A DNA stretch of 64,000 nt from Pteria penguin (lineage: Eukaryota > Mollusca > Bivalvia > Pterioida > Pteriidae). The DNA lies in contig CM068592.1 of the NCBI GenBank assembly GCA_035048485.1, forward strand, positions 42,006,045-42,070,044, written 5' to 3'. This document shows positions 12,256 to 24,534 of this stretch, in pieces (the first letter of the stretch is position 1; each line of letters begins with the position of its first letter). The notes under the pieces were generated by a model. That model did no database searches, was not told the DNA's origin, and saw nothing but the letters and a program-made list of their open reading frames with translations. The translations under genes and the position numbers were made by a program.

Positions 12256-14252
12256 CATAGTCTTTATAACGTTCATGTTTTCGCGATATAGTCTTTTGGC
12301 GCCATATTCCTGGTTAGGGAGTCTTTGTGGCGCTGAGCCTTATTTCTAGCCGGACGAATATTATTAGATTTGGACTTTATATCTATCAACCTGCACTAGA
12401 AGACATGAAGTCGATATTATTGGATATCACAAACGGAATTGTAATATATATTATAAGTTCTCTGTGTAGTTTTGTAGTATTACAGACACTGTGCCATCGC
12501 TTTGGTCTTTTATTATCGCTGAGATAAGCACATGCTAGAGGCTTGATTACATTGCCTTTTCCTTCAGTAAATTAGACTCGATTGTTATTTGGTAAATACT
12601 CAGAGGATGATAATTGTCTCAAATACAATTACCATCCTCCTGTTCATAGAAAATTGAAGCAATTGATAAGTAATCATATTAACTCTGCCCTCAATTACTG
12701 TACATCCTATATCGATGGGCAGGCGCTACAAAACGCAGCAATTCTTAACAAATTACTGACCCTGCCTGCTAGCAAACTACTGAAGCCTGCTTGCAAATTG
12801 ACCCAGAGCAGTTAGAAAGATTTAGTACCAATGTTATATTTATATCAAGTGTCAGTACAATGGCGAATCCAGAGGAGCTACTAAGATTGCAACCAGCACC
12901 CCTTTTTGATGAATATTTCACAAAAATGGTCATTTTTGACTAATTTGTTTGTGAATTTCTTTATTATTTGAAGAGGACAAAATTGTAACGCCAAATGAGA
13001 CAATTGTCCTTTTGAAAATTCCTAAATTCGTCTCAGGGGTGTGTGCATGTATCTCGTTTACACTTTGTGTGGAGAGTTTGGCGCAGACATACCTATATCT
13101 ACAGGTCTGTTACGTCTTCATATACGAATGAAGACGTGTAAAGAGAAAGGGGTCCTTTCTACGTATACATTGTACACCTAAACTTCTTGGGTCTATTTGA
13201 TGATTTTATCTACACTAGGACAGTTTTCAGATATCTTCCTTTAGATCAAATAAGGTCTCTGGTAATTAATTTGATCGTTAGTAGAGGATATTAACGAATC
13301 ATGAAAAGATCTCTCGGATTTTCTCATAGGGAAAGCATTGCTAGGGGAATGATCAGTTGTAAACGAAAACGCCCGAGGATTTCCAGTATGTTAAAAACAA
13401 TAACTAAAATAAATTGTTTCAAATTAACGTTTAACATTAAATGATTTATAGTTTCGATTTATCATTCTGCTAGAATTACTGGACTTACCACAGAATACCC
13501 CGATGATATGTGTTTATAATCGACACTATGTATACATCTTATGACGACCATATCCGAACAGTTATCTTGCCTTTCTGTCAATGAGTTTCTCCGTTAATTG
13601 GAACTTGATCGAGTTACATGCAAAATCGATTATGAGAATGGCATAAACTGTCTTAAATGGATATGTACGGTTATAAACGGAATCGCCATATACATATTTT
13701 ACTATTATTGGCGCGCAATGGTGGCATTTTTTTGCATACTTTACAAAAAAAGCTCCTTATTTCTGATGAAGTATTTTGTAAGATGGATGCCAGAAGGTTT
13801 CAAGAAAAACGTAAAGGCATCATCAGTCCATGGTAACCTGTATAATGCATTACAGATTTAAATTATAGAAATGATGATCGTGAGCAGAGATACTTTAACA
13901 TGTATAGACTACAAGAAGTACTTGGAGGTTCTACGATCAAAGGAAGATCCTAACCATCAAGCCATGCAGTGTAAATCGACCTGGATTTCTTCAAATAGTT
14001 TTGACCGACATCAACGCCTCAGGATCTTGATTCACAAGTTGTTAAGTAAGGACTTTAAATTACGAAGACGCTCGAGTGATGCAGTGGATGAGCGCGTAGG
14101 ATAATAGAATCCAAGTCGGATACGGTATTGATCAATGACACGTGTTCCGGACAAGCTATACCTTATTTCATCTGGGGCCGCTGCCGTGATTGGTTGAGTC
14201 GCTTAGATCAATGATAACTTCTTAGCTTTAATTGCATTAAGAAGAGAAGAAA
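12256..14252. other. region upstream of the RING gene; no gene recognised
   Basis: AT-rich sequence with several 66-87 codon + strand ORFs (12327, 12582, 13598, 13871) that I cannot assign to any family. An inverted CCAAT-like attgg at 14189-14193, about 60 bp before the first candidate ATG, could belong to a promoter, but this is weak. Untranslated first exons could lie here. Confidence 0.4.
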
Positions 14253-14453
14253 ATGATTATTTTGTGGGACACAATTGGACCTAGTAGATCCATGCTGTCC
14301 AGTGCCTCCTCTCCCGCGGGGGGCGGTGGATTTCTTAAAACATTTAACATCTTTAAGCGGAAGAAATCCATCCAGCGGCGTTACCGCCCTATCCGAGTGG
14401 TACCCAGTCCAGCTGTCACGGAGGAAGATTTCGCTTCGCTGAATTCACGTATA
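14253..14453 (+). CDS. RING-finger gene, first coding exon seen
   Basis: This exon gives the N-terminal 67 residues of the predicted RING protein. It holds a Gly-rich patch (SSPAGGGGFLKTF) followed by a basic segment (FKRKKSIQRRYRPIRVV), then TEEDFASLNSRI. It ends at ATA with a good splice donor, gtaagtaagc, at 14454. The chosen start is the ATG at 14253, with A at -3. An in-frame TAA lies 12 bases before it, so no coding sequence continues directly upstream within this exon. The ATG at 14292 is an alternative start, and a splice acceptor just upstream (gcattaag, about 14240) cannot be excluded. Phase 0 at the donor matches exon 33873-33938. The basic stretch might be a nuclear-localisation or membrane-binding segment (inference). 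Confidence 0.7.
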
Positions 14454-15282
14454 GTAAGTAAGCTTCACGAATAGTAAACTCATGTAGGCTTTCAGAATAA
14501 TTCAAAGTCTTATTCACTCTAAACCGTTAGGGTCGTCACTCATCATTTACCATACAAAAAGTTTAGAAACATTTTGGTGCCGATGAGAATATCACTGCAG
14601 ATACCAAAACTGTATAAACATTTGAATACATTTGATATATAGCTACAACATAGTAGTATACAAGAGAATCAATCAACAAATTATGTATGCAGAATGTAAA
14701 TATATGCGTTTTAAAAATAATACTTCATGTTTCGTCCTGGAGAATCTTTCAAGAGACATATATTTCAGAAGGAGTTTCTGGTACAAAACAATAAGTATTG
14801 GTATATATATAGTACCGCTTTTTGCCAATTTTCAAATTCTACTAATTTCTAAGTGGACACATATTACAAAAAATAGTAGAATTTGAAAGTTAGCAAAAGA
14901 CAGTATATTCAAATGACGTTTGAGGAATATGTTTCTATAGTTACCAATAAATACGTGCTAGAAGTATTGAAAGCATCCGAGCTATCAGCCAAATCTCACA
15001 AGTTTGGTATCATATGTATTTTTTTCTACCTAAATTTGTTCTGGAGCATTAATTGTTCTACAGTAAGTTACGGGAAAGCTTTTGTGCCATCAAGGAATGC
15101 AGTACTATCTTGTTTTAAACTTTGAATTTTTGGGGAGATTGGTATACAGTTATCATGTTTTAGATTTCGTATTTATCAACCCCGAGTAAGTTCAAAAGCA
15201 TGACATTAGCGTCAGTGTTATCTATAGATATTAAATAATGTGACATGACATTAAATGATATTTGGGAATTAATCTTGTATGT
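14454..15282. other. start of intron 1; no gene recognised
   Basis: AT-rich intron sequence. ORFs of about 80 codons at 14632 and 14883 show no known motif. Confidence 0.45.
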
Positions 15283-15470
15283 ACTATAAATTCTATAGTT
15301 TTATGTATACTGTAAATTCTATAATTTTATGTATACTATAAATTCTATAGTTTTATGTGTACTATAAATTCCATAGTTTTATCTATACTATAAATTCTAT
15401 AGTTTTATGTATGCTATAAATTCTATAGTTTTATTATAATACTGTAATTATATAGTCTTATGTATACTGT
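15283..15470 (+). repeat. 26-bp AT-rich tandem repeat (about 7 units)
   Basis: Unit: actataaattctatagtttt then atgtat. The core actataaattctatagt is nearly its own reverse complement, so every unit could form a small hairpin. It lies within intron 1 of the RING gene. Confidence 0.92.
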
Positions 15471-15544
15471 TATTGTATTTTGCTTCTTTTTTTTTTTTTT
15501 GGTCAGTGATGACTTTTGCCATACGGCTGAGTCAGATGTCTAAA

Positions 15545-15783
15545 TGTTTTCTGTTATGGTCTGCCATTTGATCTGTATTCGACCGGTATGGTCTGGCTTT
15601 TGTCTGACATTAGGCCGGTATGGCCTGGCATTTGTCTGACATTGGACTGGTATGGTCAGGCATTTGTTCTATATTGGACTGGTATGGTCTGGCATTTGTC
15701 CTACATTGGACCGGTATTGTCTGGCATTTGTCTGACATTGGACCGGTATGGTCTGGAATTTGTCTGACATTGGACCGGTATTT
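15545..15783 (+). repeat. 32-bp tandem repeat (about 7 units)
   Basis: Unit: ggtatggtctggcatttgtc then tgacattggacc, with small changes between units. A 32-residue period is visible in + and - strand ORFs, which I treat as by-products. Confidence 0.92.
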
Positions 15784-16433
15784 TTTGAAACGGATAACTG
15801 TAACGGATCCACCGTGGGGAAAAATGAAAAATGGCAGTGAAAAAAATGAAATATTTTCAGTTTGATGGAGAAAAAAAGGAAATGTTATCACCGTTTTGCT
15901 TTCAAAACATTATCGTTTGAAAGCGTTATCACGTTGAGGCTTTAGAATGGGGAGAGCAGGAGGGGATTCATATAGCTGTTGACGCGATTAGACAATGGCA
16001 AGGCATATAATCAAGAAATGAAAATGAAAAAGGGGACTTTCTTAACTTCGAAAAATCTGAAACTCCAGACGGTTTACCCTGATACAAAGAGAAACACTTT
16101 ATATACATTTAATTAAAATTAAAATAGTGTAGGTATTTGTAATTGAGGTACCTCAGACCTATTTCTATACCCACCCCCAACCAAATATTCAAATTCCAAA
16201 AGAAAATTCGTACAAACTTGTAACTTAGAAATATCATGATATCATGCATATATAAAGAAATGCTTTAAATTTGATAGAGTTTAGTTGAAAATGTCAGATA
16301 CGAAAGAACACAAGCAAAGTAGAAGGAAAAGACGTCTACTGGCCGCCTTGTCGTCAGGGCATCTGAATTTTCAATAAAACCTCTTTTTCACAAGAGTTGT
16401 TACCTTATTAGGGATGAGGGTTTGGTTAGGAGT
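15784..16433. other. intron sequence, nothing recognised
   Basis: No gene, repeat or element identified. Confidence 0.45.
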
Positions 16434-16525
16434 GTCTTTTTCTAACTTTAAATTTTTATGATTTAAAGTGAGCACATAGTCATGTGCTTACTTTAAATCA
16501 TAAAAATTTAAAGTTAGAAAAAGAC
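16434..16525. repeat. 92-bp near-perfect palindrome
   Basis: Two 44-bp arms flank a 4-bp centre (agtc). The left arm begins gtctttttctaactttaaat and continues tttatgatttaaagtgagca; the right arm is its reverse complement with one mismatch (gagcac against aagcac). It could extrude a cruciform or be a very young fold-back MITE. No clear target duplication is seen. Confidence 0.93.
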
Positions 16526-16867
16526 AGGAATGTTACTAGTAATGTTTTATCTCCATGGAGACTATGTCTGATAGTCCTTTATACTACGATAATATTTAAA
16601 GTATCCTGTTCAGTTTATGGAAACCGTGTATTATGTTTTCTTCAAAGTTCATATTGTGCATAATGGATTACCGAATTTTAATATATAAATCATTGTTACG
16701 TGATGTATCATTTAAAAATTAATAAAACAACGACTTTATGAACTTTAAAGCTCGTAAAATCTTTGTCTAATTCATTTGTAAAGAACGCTCTTGTTCACTG
16801 AACAAGGCTCAAAGCATTACGCAGCGAAGTGATTTATGTAAAACAGAATGTATAAAAATTTATTATC

Positions 16868-17020
16868 CAGTGGCGGATTTAGAGGGGGGCCGCCCCCCCC
16901 CCCCTTTTGGCCACATATTTACCAGTAAAATCCCAAATTTTGCACCAAAAATGGCTGAATAGTTTGGCTAATACACATATGCCCCCCCCCCCCTTTTCGG
17001 AAATCCTGGATCCACCATTG
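16868..17020. mobile_element. 153-bp MITE with 5-bp target duplication
   Basis: The ends are cagtggcggatttag on the left and ctggatccaccattg on the right, which are imperfect inverted repeats. Both are followed inward by long C runs. The direct repeat ttatc flanks it (16863-16867 and 17021-17025). Termini of the type cagtggcggatccag are common in animal MITEs (family knowledge). The superfamily is not assigned. Confidence 0.75.
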
Positions 17021-17189
17021 TTATCAGTTTGGTTTGAGACATTAACCTCCCGTGGTTACTCAACACACATACATCGAGTTCTACTGTCTCATATGAAAGA
17101 CAGGACAGCGACAAAGCACATATTAGAATCGAACCATGGAACTTTTTGTCACGTGCTACCTGTGGAAATAGTCGGCACTGACCCCTGTT

Positions 17190-18175
17190 CCACTTCAATG
17201 CCGGACACTTTCTTTGTATAGCGCACTATTTATTCCATGCCAGTGTCCTGCACTTTCACTGTCAATATAGTAATCTATTACATTTCTGTGTCGGGCAGTT
17301 TCTCTGTATAGCACCCTATTCCATTCGGTATCGGGCATTTGCACTGTCAGTATAGTAACCTATTACATCTAAGTATTGGATACTTTCTCAGTATAGCGCG
17401 CTATTCCAATTCTGTATCGGACACTTTCTTTGTATGGCGCACTATTCCATCTCTGTGTCGGATACTTTCTCTGTATAGCGCACTATTCCATCTCTGTGTC
17501 TACTTTCTCTGTATAACGTACTATTCTATCTCTGTGTCGGACACTTTCTCTGTATAGCTCACTATTCCATTTCTGTGTCGGACACTTTCTCGGTATAGCG
17601 CACTATTCCATCTCTGTGTCGGACACTTTCTCTGTATAGCGCACTATTCTGTCTCTGTGTCGGACACTTTCTCTGTATAGCGCACTCTTCCATCTCTGTG
17701 TCGGACACTTTCTCTGTATAGCGCGCTATTCCAGTTCTGTGTCAGACACTTTCTCTGTATAGGACACTATTCCATCTCTGTGTCGGACAAAGCCGGCGTG
17801 GCCTAGTGGTATCGCGCTCGCCTCCTGACCTGGAGGCTGGGGTACGAATCCCGTTCTGGTCATGCCGGTGTCCTGTCTTTCGGATAAGACAGTAAAAACC
17901 GAGGTCCCGTGTCGTGGTATGCATTGCACGTTAAAGATCCCTCACTGCTTCGGGTGGGTCCGTTGCAAAAGTCAAAATTTGTGTGCCCCGCATCAGGCAG
18001 ATGCCGTCACCATATACGTGAAATATTCGTGGTGTGACATTAAACAAAAATCAATCAATCAATCTGTGTCGGACACTTTCTCTGTATAGCGCACTATTCC
18101 ATCTCTGTGTCGGACACTTTCTCTGTATAGCGCACTATTCCATCCGTGTATCGAGCACTTTCTCTGTATAGCACC
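17190..18175 (+). repeat. 41-bp minisatellite, interrupted by a SINE
   Basis: Unit: tctgtgtcggacactttctc then tgtatagcgcactattccatc. About 17 units in all, diverged at the left end (17190-17400) and more uniform on the right. The SINE at 17790-18062 splits one unit, and the array resumes after it in register with a short duplication. Confidence 0.95.
17792..18062 (+). mobile_element. full-length tRNA-headed SINE inserted in the 41-bp array
   Basis: It starts gccggcgtggcctagtggta, with an A-box-like tggcctagtgg and a B-box-like ggtacgaatcc. The body follows (gacagtaaaaaccgaggtcc, cactgcttcgggtgggtccg, catcaggcagatgccgtcac), then the tail aaacaaaaatcaatcaatca. The 13-bp tctgtgtcggaca is present on both sides (17777-17789 and 18063-18075); it is also array sequence, as expected if the target was an array unit. 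Confidence 0.93.
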
Positions 18176-18619
18176 GTATACTTGTAAACTGATATTTACG
18201 TGGTTAATCGTTACTAATGATGGAGAAATTCATCAAACTTTAATATCTTACTTGGTGAATACGATTGCTGAAATTCTCTTGTGAACAGGATTGTCATAGA
18301 AACGAATACTGAAATAACAAAACAAAATTCTCGATGCGGGAATGGACAGGAGGTGAAAGTTTTGCACATTTTACCTACATTTCATTGACAGTTTATTATT
18401 GTTAAGTAAATTTTCTTCATTATATATCACGTTTCCGTGAGGCTATCTTGAAATCAATGGAATGATTACTAAAACCTGCGTGTTACGAATCGTGTAATTG
18501 AACGTGCATGGATTTTTATTTTATGTTTTGTTTTAATGCTGTCAGTCCTGAGCACCATTGTCAATTATTCTAAAGCATGCAGTTTTTCTACTGGATACCT
18601 TTATCTCTTAAAAGTCCCA
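18176..18619. other. intron sequence, nothing recognised
   Basis: No gene, repeat or element identified. Confidence 0.45.
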
Positions 18620-18890
18620 TGACGTCTTTTGTGCACGATATGTATTGATGATTTTTATGCAACCGGAATCAAAGATTCTAGTGCATCATCTAGTTTTTGG
18701 TCTTTCTGATTGTCTGCGTCCGTTTGTCTGGGGCAAAACTTTAACATTTGTTATAAATTTTGAATTGTAAGACATAGGGCTTTCATATTTCACATGTGTA
18801 TTCTTTGTGACAAAACCTTTCTTTCTGTACAGTAATTTTTGATATAGTGACCTTCACTGTGAACTTTGACTTGATTGGCTAAACTATCTG
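18620..18890 (+). repeat. interspersed repeat of unknown class, copy 1
   Basis: It contains gggctttcatatttcacatg then tgtattctttgtgacaaaac and ctttc, ending with an accttcactgtgaactttgac segment. A related copy lies at 20815-21045. Similar text is frequent in bivalve genomes in my memory; I cannot name the family. Confidence 0.5.
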
Positions 18891-19142
18891 GCAAGTGGTC
18901 ATGTATGTCTGATATTTTCTGAAGAGTTAACATAATTATCTGGTAAGTTTATTCGGTTGACCAACACCATAATTATTATAAGTCATAGATCTAGTTTTCT
19001 AATAAATTGTTTCACAGTAAATGATAAACATTTCACTTCATGACAAATGCTGAGGGCGGAAATGACGTAATTACCTGACAAAGCTATGTCAGTGTACATA
19101 GTGTTATGTCGTAATTGCTTTGTAATATCAAAGCGGAATTTT

Positions 19143-20490
19143 TTAGCTCACCTGAGCTAAAGAATCAAGGGAGCTATAGTCATAGCGCTTCGTCCATCGT
19201 ATGTTGTTGGAAACTTCTCACATTTTCGACTTCTTCTCCTAAATCACCAGACAGACTTTGATCAAACTTAATTTAGCTGCAGTACTAGTAGACGTCCATA
19301 AAGTTTGTGTGTGTTGTTATATTTAGATTTGTAAACAAATGACGCCACCATAGACAAAAGTATGCCCAGGAGGGTACCCCATCTTCTCCAGAAGGGATGA
19401 TTGGTGTAAAAACGAATGGTATTCAGGGGTTATTTTTATTCATAAAGAATTTTTGTCATTTAGTTATAATTTCTTGGATTAATATAAGTTTAAGATTTAA
19501 AAAAGTGAGATGTGATATACTTTAGTTGGTATTGATAAGCTTTGATGGACTTCTTCATAAATAATTTTAAGACTTTTTCGAAACTTGGTAGGTATGGCCT
19601 TGTTTTCACACGTTTTTGTGTCATTTGTAATTTAATCAAAAAGAATATAAGCCATTAAGCATTTGCCAACTGTTAATAGAAAGTATTTAAGTGAAGGGTT
19701 AATTTCATGTCCAAGTTCTGTTCCCTTGGGTTCTACTTTTGTCTTATATTGATATAAACTAGTTCTGCCGTAGGGAAGCAGTTAACACCCTGCTATAGGG
19801 CATAGTTTCTTTGTTCTTATTTAATATTTAAGAAAAAACTTCTGATTTTATCATTTACATATATTTACAATGCTAGTCTAATTCCTTCGATGAACCATGC
19901 TAAACAGACTCGGTTCATCAGCCCATGAACTTGGGTCATGGAAGTAGTACCCGGCGTATGGCAAATCACATTCGTAGTTCAAGGCCGATGTTTGAACAAT
20001 TAAAGAACTTACCTGGACAGATAGAGTATTTTTAGCGTTCTAGACACGCACTACATTGCGTGGCAGAAGTACTTTTCCACTTCAGGAAATATTCGGTCCT
20101 TGCCAGTTTGATAACGGGGAATTTGATATTTTGTTTACAAAAAAGAACTTTTTAAACCTTTTTGCATTGTAAATATAAGGAATGACTGTCTTTTTTTCTA
20201 GGTTCATGGGGAATGAGCTTGGGTGAGAAACAAACAAATCATTCGAGAACCGCTTCGGGGTTCACGTGCTTTGTTTCTCACTCAAGTTCATTCCCCATGA
20301 ACCTAGAAAAAAAGACAGTCATTCCTTAAATATCTTGCATCATGGTCTAGATTTCTTCAGAAACAAGTTTACAGTCTTTGTCAGTTGTCAAAACACTACG
20401 ACCGAGAGAATGCAATATATATCTGCAAAGTTCTTCAAGCATTCAGTTATTTGTGGTTGAGTAAATAGTGTTCAGGTGAGCGATATAGGC
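19143..20490 (+). repeat. interspersed repeat bounded by gctcacct / aggtgagc
   Basis: The left end is ttagctcacctgagctaaag and the right end is caggtgagcgatataggctc, giving short inverted termini. The same right end, in reverse orientation, is seen at about 60794 (gggcctatatcgctcatctg). I recall this as a very common mollusc interspersed repeat, but the class is uncertain. The palindromic MITE at 20177-20327 is nested in it. Confidence 0.55.
20177..20327. mobile_element. 151-bp palindromic MITE with 6-bp target duplication
   Basis: The left arm runs aaggaatgactgtctttttt, ctaggttcatggggaatgag; the right arm is the near-exact reverse complement, ending gacagtcattcctt. Arms of about 70 bp meet at a small central hairpin (gaaccgcttcggggttc). 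The direct repeat aaatat flanks it at 20171-20176 and 20328-20333. One arm and the centre recur at 10568-10660. There is no coding capacity, so it would depend on a transposase elsewhere. Confidence 0.9.
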
Positions 20491-20814
20491 TCACTTAGAC
20501 CTTTGATTTCTTTACTTTATCTTAAAAGGAAGCTTCCGCAATGTTTCCTTGAATACTTGAGAAATCCAGATTGCCTATCTTATATTCGCGTACACGTGAC
20601 TTCTCAATCCTTAAAACACCTACACCGACACCAATACACTGTTATTACATCACACAAAACATCTGTAATGAGTCAGATACAAATAGTATGGCTTTTGGCT
20701 TTTAAATGCAATTTAAATGTAGGATGTTCAGCAATACTTCGTGTGGTAGCTTCTACTGATAAATTTAACAAATGTAGGATTCATAAAGATGTATCAGTTT
20801 GATCATTTTTTCAT

Positions 20815-21045
20815 CTTTGATCCTTCGTATTTATTTCATGCCCTCGGATGGATAGATTGGGGACGTAAAATTTTGCCCTGTCTGTCTGTCCATTTGTCAG
20901 TGGACAACTTATCATTGGACATAACTTTTTAACCGTATCAGCTATTTCATATTTCACATGCGAGTTTCTTGTGACAAGACCTTTCCATTGATACAACAAT
21001 ACATTACTTTTTGACTTTGAACGTCAATTTTGATCTACATAAAAA
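20815..21045 (+). repeat. interspersed repeat of unknown class, copy 2
   Basis: It shares tttcatatttcacatg, ttcttgtgacaagacctttc and a tttgactttgaacg segment with the copy at 18620-18890. Confidence 0.45.
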
Positions 21046-21164
21046 TGTCCTCACCAAGATTTTGTTGCCACTTAGGGCATACAATTTTTCAAACTTATTT
21101 TGGACTGATTTTCGTTTAAGATTCACATAAAGTGATATGGTGGTAGCGTTATAGTAACTGTTGA

Positions 21165-23620
21165 TTTCAAGTCTTTCGTTGTCGTTGTGGAATATTATAC
21201 AAAGGTTGTTGTGGAATCTTTTGTTGTCGTGGTGGAACATCATACACCCGTTGTTGTGGAATCTTTTGTTGTCGTGGTGGAAAATCATACACCCGTTGTT
21301 GTGGAATCTTTTGTTGTCGTGGTGGAACATCATACACCCGTTGTTGAGGAATCTTTTGTTTTATATGTGGACATTATACACCCGTTATTGAGGAATCTTT
21401 GTTGTCGTGGTGGAACATCATACACCCGTTATTGAGGAATCTTTGTTGTCGTGGTGGAACATCATACACCCGTTATTGAGGAATCTTTGTTGTCGTGGTG
21501 GAACATCATACACCCGTTGTTGAGGAATCTTTTGTTTTATATGTGGACATTATACACCTGTTATTGAGAAATCTTTTGTTGTCGTCGTGGACATTATACA
21601 CCCGTTATTGAGGAATCTTTGTTGTCGTGGTGGAACATCATACACCCGTTGTTGAGGAATCTTTTGTTTTATATGTGGACATTATACACCTGTTATTGAG
21701 AAATCTTTTGTTGTCGTCGTGGACATTATACACCCGTTATTGAGGAATCTTTGTTGTCGTGGTGGAACATCATACACCCGTTGTTGAGGAATCTTTTGTT
21801 GTCGTGGTGGAACATCATACACCCGTTGTTGAGGAATCTTTTGTTGTCGTGGTGGAACATCATACACCCGTTGTTGAGGAATCTTTTGTTTTATATGTGG
21901 ACATTATACACCCGTTATTGAGGAATCTTTGTTGTCGTTGTGGAACATTATACACCCGTTGTTGAGGAGTCTTTGTTGTCGTTGTGGAACATTATACACC
22001 CGTTGTTGTGGAATCTTTTGTTGTCGTGGTGGAACATCATACACCCGTTGTTGAGGAATCTTTTGTTGTCGTGGTGGAACATCATACACCCGTTGTTGAG
22101 GAATCTTTTGTTTTATATGTGGACATTATACACCTGTTATTGAGAAATCTTTTGTTGTCGTCTTGGACATTATACACCCGTTATTGAGGAATCTTTGTTG
22201 TCGTTGTGGAACATCATACACCCGTTGTTAAGGAGTCTTTTGTTGTCGTGGTGGAACATCATACACCCGTTGTTGAGGAATCTTTTGTTTTATATGTGGG
22301 CATTATACACCTGTTATTGAGAAATCTTTTGTTGTCGTCGTGGACATTATACACCCGTTATTGAGGAATCTTTGTTGTCGTGGTGGAACATCATACACCC
22401 GTTGTTGAGGAATCTTTTGTTGTCGTGGTGGAACATCATACACCCGTTGTTGAGGAATCTTTTGTTGTCGTGGTGGAACATCATACACCCGTTGTTGAGG
22501 AATCTTTTGTTGTCGTGGTGGGACATTATACACCCGTTGTTGAGGAATCTTTTGTTTTATATGTGGACATTATACACCTGTTATTGAGAAATCTTTTGTT
22601 GTCGTCGTGGACATTATACACCCGTTATTGAGGAATCTTTGTTGTCGTGGTGGAACATCATACACCCGTTCTTGAGGAATCTTTTGTTGTCGTGGTGGAA
22701 CATCATACACCCGTTGTTGAGGAATCTTTTGTTGTCGTGGTGGAACATCATACACCCGTTGTTGAGGAATCTTTTGTTTTATATGTGGACATTATACACC
22801 TGTTATTGAGAAATCTTTTGTTGTCGTCGTGGACATTATACACCCGTTATTGAGGAATCTTTGTTGTCGTGGTGGAACATCATACACCCGTTCTTGAGGA
22901 ATCTTTTGTTGTCGTGGTGGAACATCATACACCCGTTGTTGAGGAATATTTTGTTGTCGTGGTGGAACATCATACACCCGTTGTTGAGGAATCTTTTGTT
23001 TTATATGTGGACATTATACACCTGTTATTGAGAAATCTTTTGTTGTCGTCGTGGACATTATACACCCGTTATTGAGGAATCTTTGTTGTCGTTGTGGAAC
23101 ATCATACACCCGTTGTTAAGGAGTCTTTTGTTGTCGTGGTGGAACATCATACACCCGTTGTTGAGGAATCTTTTGTTTTATATGTGGACATTATACACCT
23201 GTTATTGAGAAATCTTTTGTTGTCGTCGTGGACATTATACACCCGTTATTGAGGAATCTTTGTTGTCGTGGTGGAACATCATACACCCGTTGTTGAGGAA
23301 TCTTTTGTTGTCGTGGTGGAACATCATACACCCGTTGTTGAGGAATCTTTTGTTGTCGTGGTGGAACATCATACACCCGTTGTTGAGGAATCTTTTGTTT
23401 TATATGTGGACATTATACACCTGTTATTGAGAAATCTTTTGTTGTCGTCTTGGACATTATACACCCGTTATTGAGGAATCTTTGTTGTCGTTGTGGAACA
23501 TCATACACCCGTTATTAAGGAGTCTTTGTTGTCGTTGTGGAACATTATACACCCGTTGTTGTGGAATCTTTTGTTGTCGTTGTCGAACATTATACACCCG
23601 TTGTTGAGGAATTTTTCGCA
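21165..23620 (+). repeat. 44/45-bp minisatellite with higher-order repeat (about 55 units)
   Basis: Unit: gttgttgaggaatcttttgt then tgtcgtggtggaacatcatacaccc. Special units such as ttttatatgtggacattata, and gttattgagaaatcttttgt, recur in fixed order, giving a higher-order period of 222 bp (5 units). Examples are 21682 to 21904 and 22570 to 22792; expanded blocks of 6 and 9 units also occur. The + and - strand ORFs of 60-110 codons are by-products. Confidence 0.96.
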
Positions 23621-23686
23621 GTCAATGTGTAATTTCTTGAAGTCGATGTGGAAATTCTTATAGTGTCATGTTGTTATTTTTGAATT

Positions 23687-23778
23687 TACTTGGTGGTGGT
23701 AAATACAAAAATTAGAACAAGAGTTATCATGTCCAAGTTTTGTATTCCCCCCCCCCCTTCAAGTAAATTCAAAAATTA
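23687..23778. repeat. short inverted repeat around a poly-C run
   Basis: atttttgaatttacttg (left) and caagtaaattcaaaaat (right, 23762-23778) form about 17-bp arms around a 58-bp loop that ends in eleven C. Confidence 0.6.
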
Positions 23779-24534
23779 GAGCGTGATAGTTTGATAGTTA
23801 CTCCCGAATCTTTTGAAATCTTGAAAGATCTGCGAAATATTTTGCAGTAGAAATAAAAACTTTGGCGGTAATTGTGCAATCCTCAGCAGTCGTAATGAAA
23901 AGGAAGCATTCTTTAATTAACCACAATCTTCCACTTAAAAGGTTCCCCTCACACTCCAATGAATAATATAGCGTGAACTTAATTACTTTATACGGAGTCA
24001 TTTATTGTTACGTTGTCATGGTAATCTGGGTATAGGGTTGAATGCTTTTGGTCCATCATTCAGCAGTAAACACCATCTCGTGACCTGACATTGCCCCCTC
24101 TGTAAGCTTTTTATGTCCCATTATGCCTTACATCCCATCTTAACATCTAATTCCGATGGTGACCTGAGGGGACCACAGCTATATAGGAGCCGAGGAATGG
24201 CCCCAAGCTCAGGAGAATTAATCCCAGATTTCCCTATGAACAATCATTTGTATACGTTAATAGGTCTTATCGTATGATGTTACATTGAGTGCCTAGGGAA
24301 ATATCCCCATCTCCTACAAACGGAATATAGCTTACGCTAAGTACATAATGATGAGATTAACTCTAAATAAGAAAGAAATCATTCAGAAGGCTGTTATAAG
24401 TATCTTATTGTGTTAACAAGCAATGTATGCTGGGATATAACACATTTCTTCCCATTGTAATCATTATTCGCCTAGGCTGTATTGTTGGGTATTCATGGCG
24501 GGTATCTCTACGAGTAAGCAAATAGGAGATGCCC
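23779..24534. other. intron sequence, nothing recognised
   Basis: No gene or repeat array. A 67-codon - strand ORF (23798-24001) has no recognisable motif. Confidence 0.45.

Noticed and set aside
13598..14104. 87- and 77-codon + strand ORFs just upstream of the RING exon
   Set aside because: No family recognised and no donor site leading in frame to the known exons. They could be chance or untranslated sequence.
21165..23620. CRISPR-like regular repeats
   Set aside because: Units are contiguous with no unique spacers; this is a minisatellite in an animal genome. The same holds for the 30-bp array at 30.6-31.8 kb.
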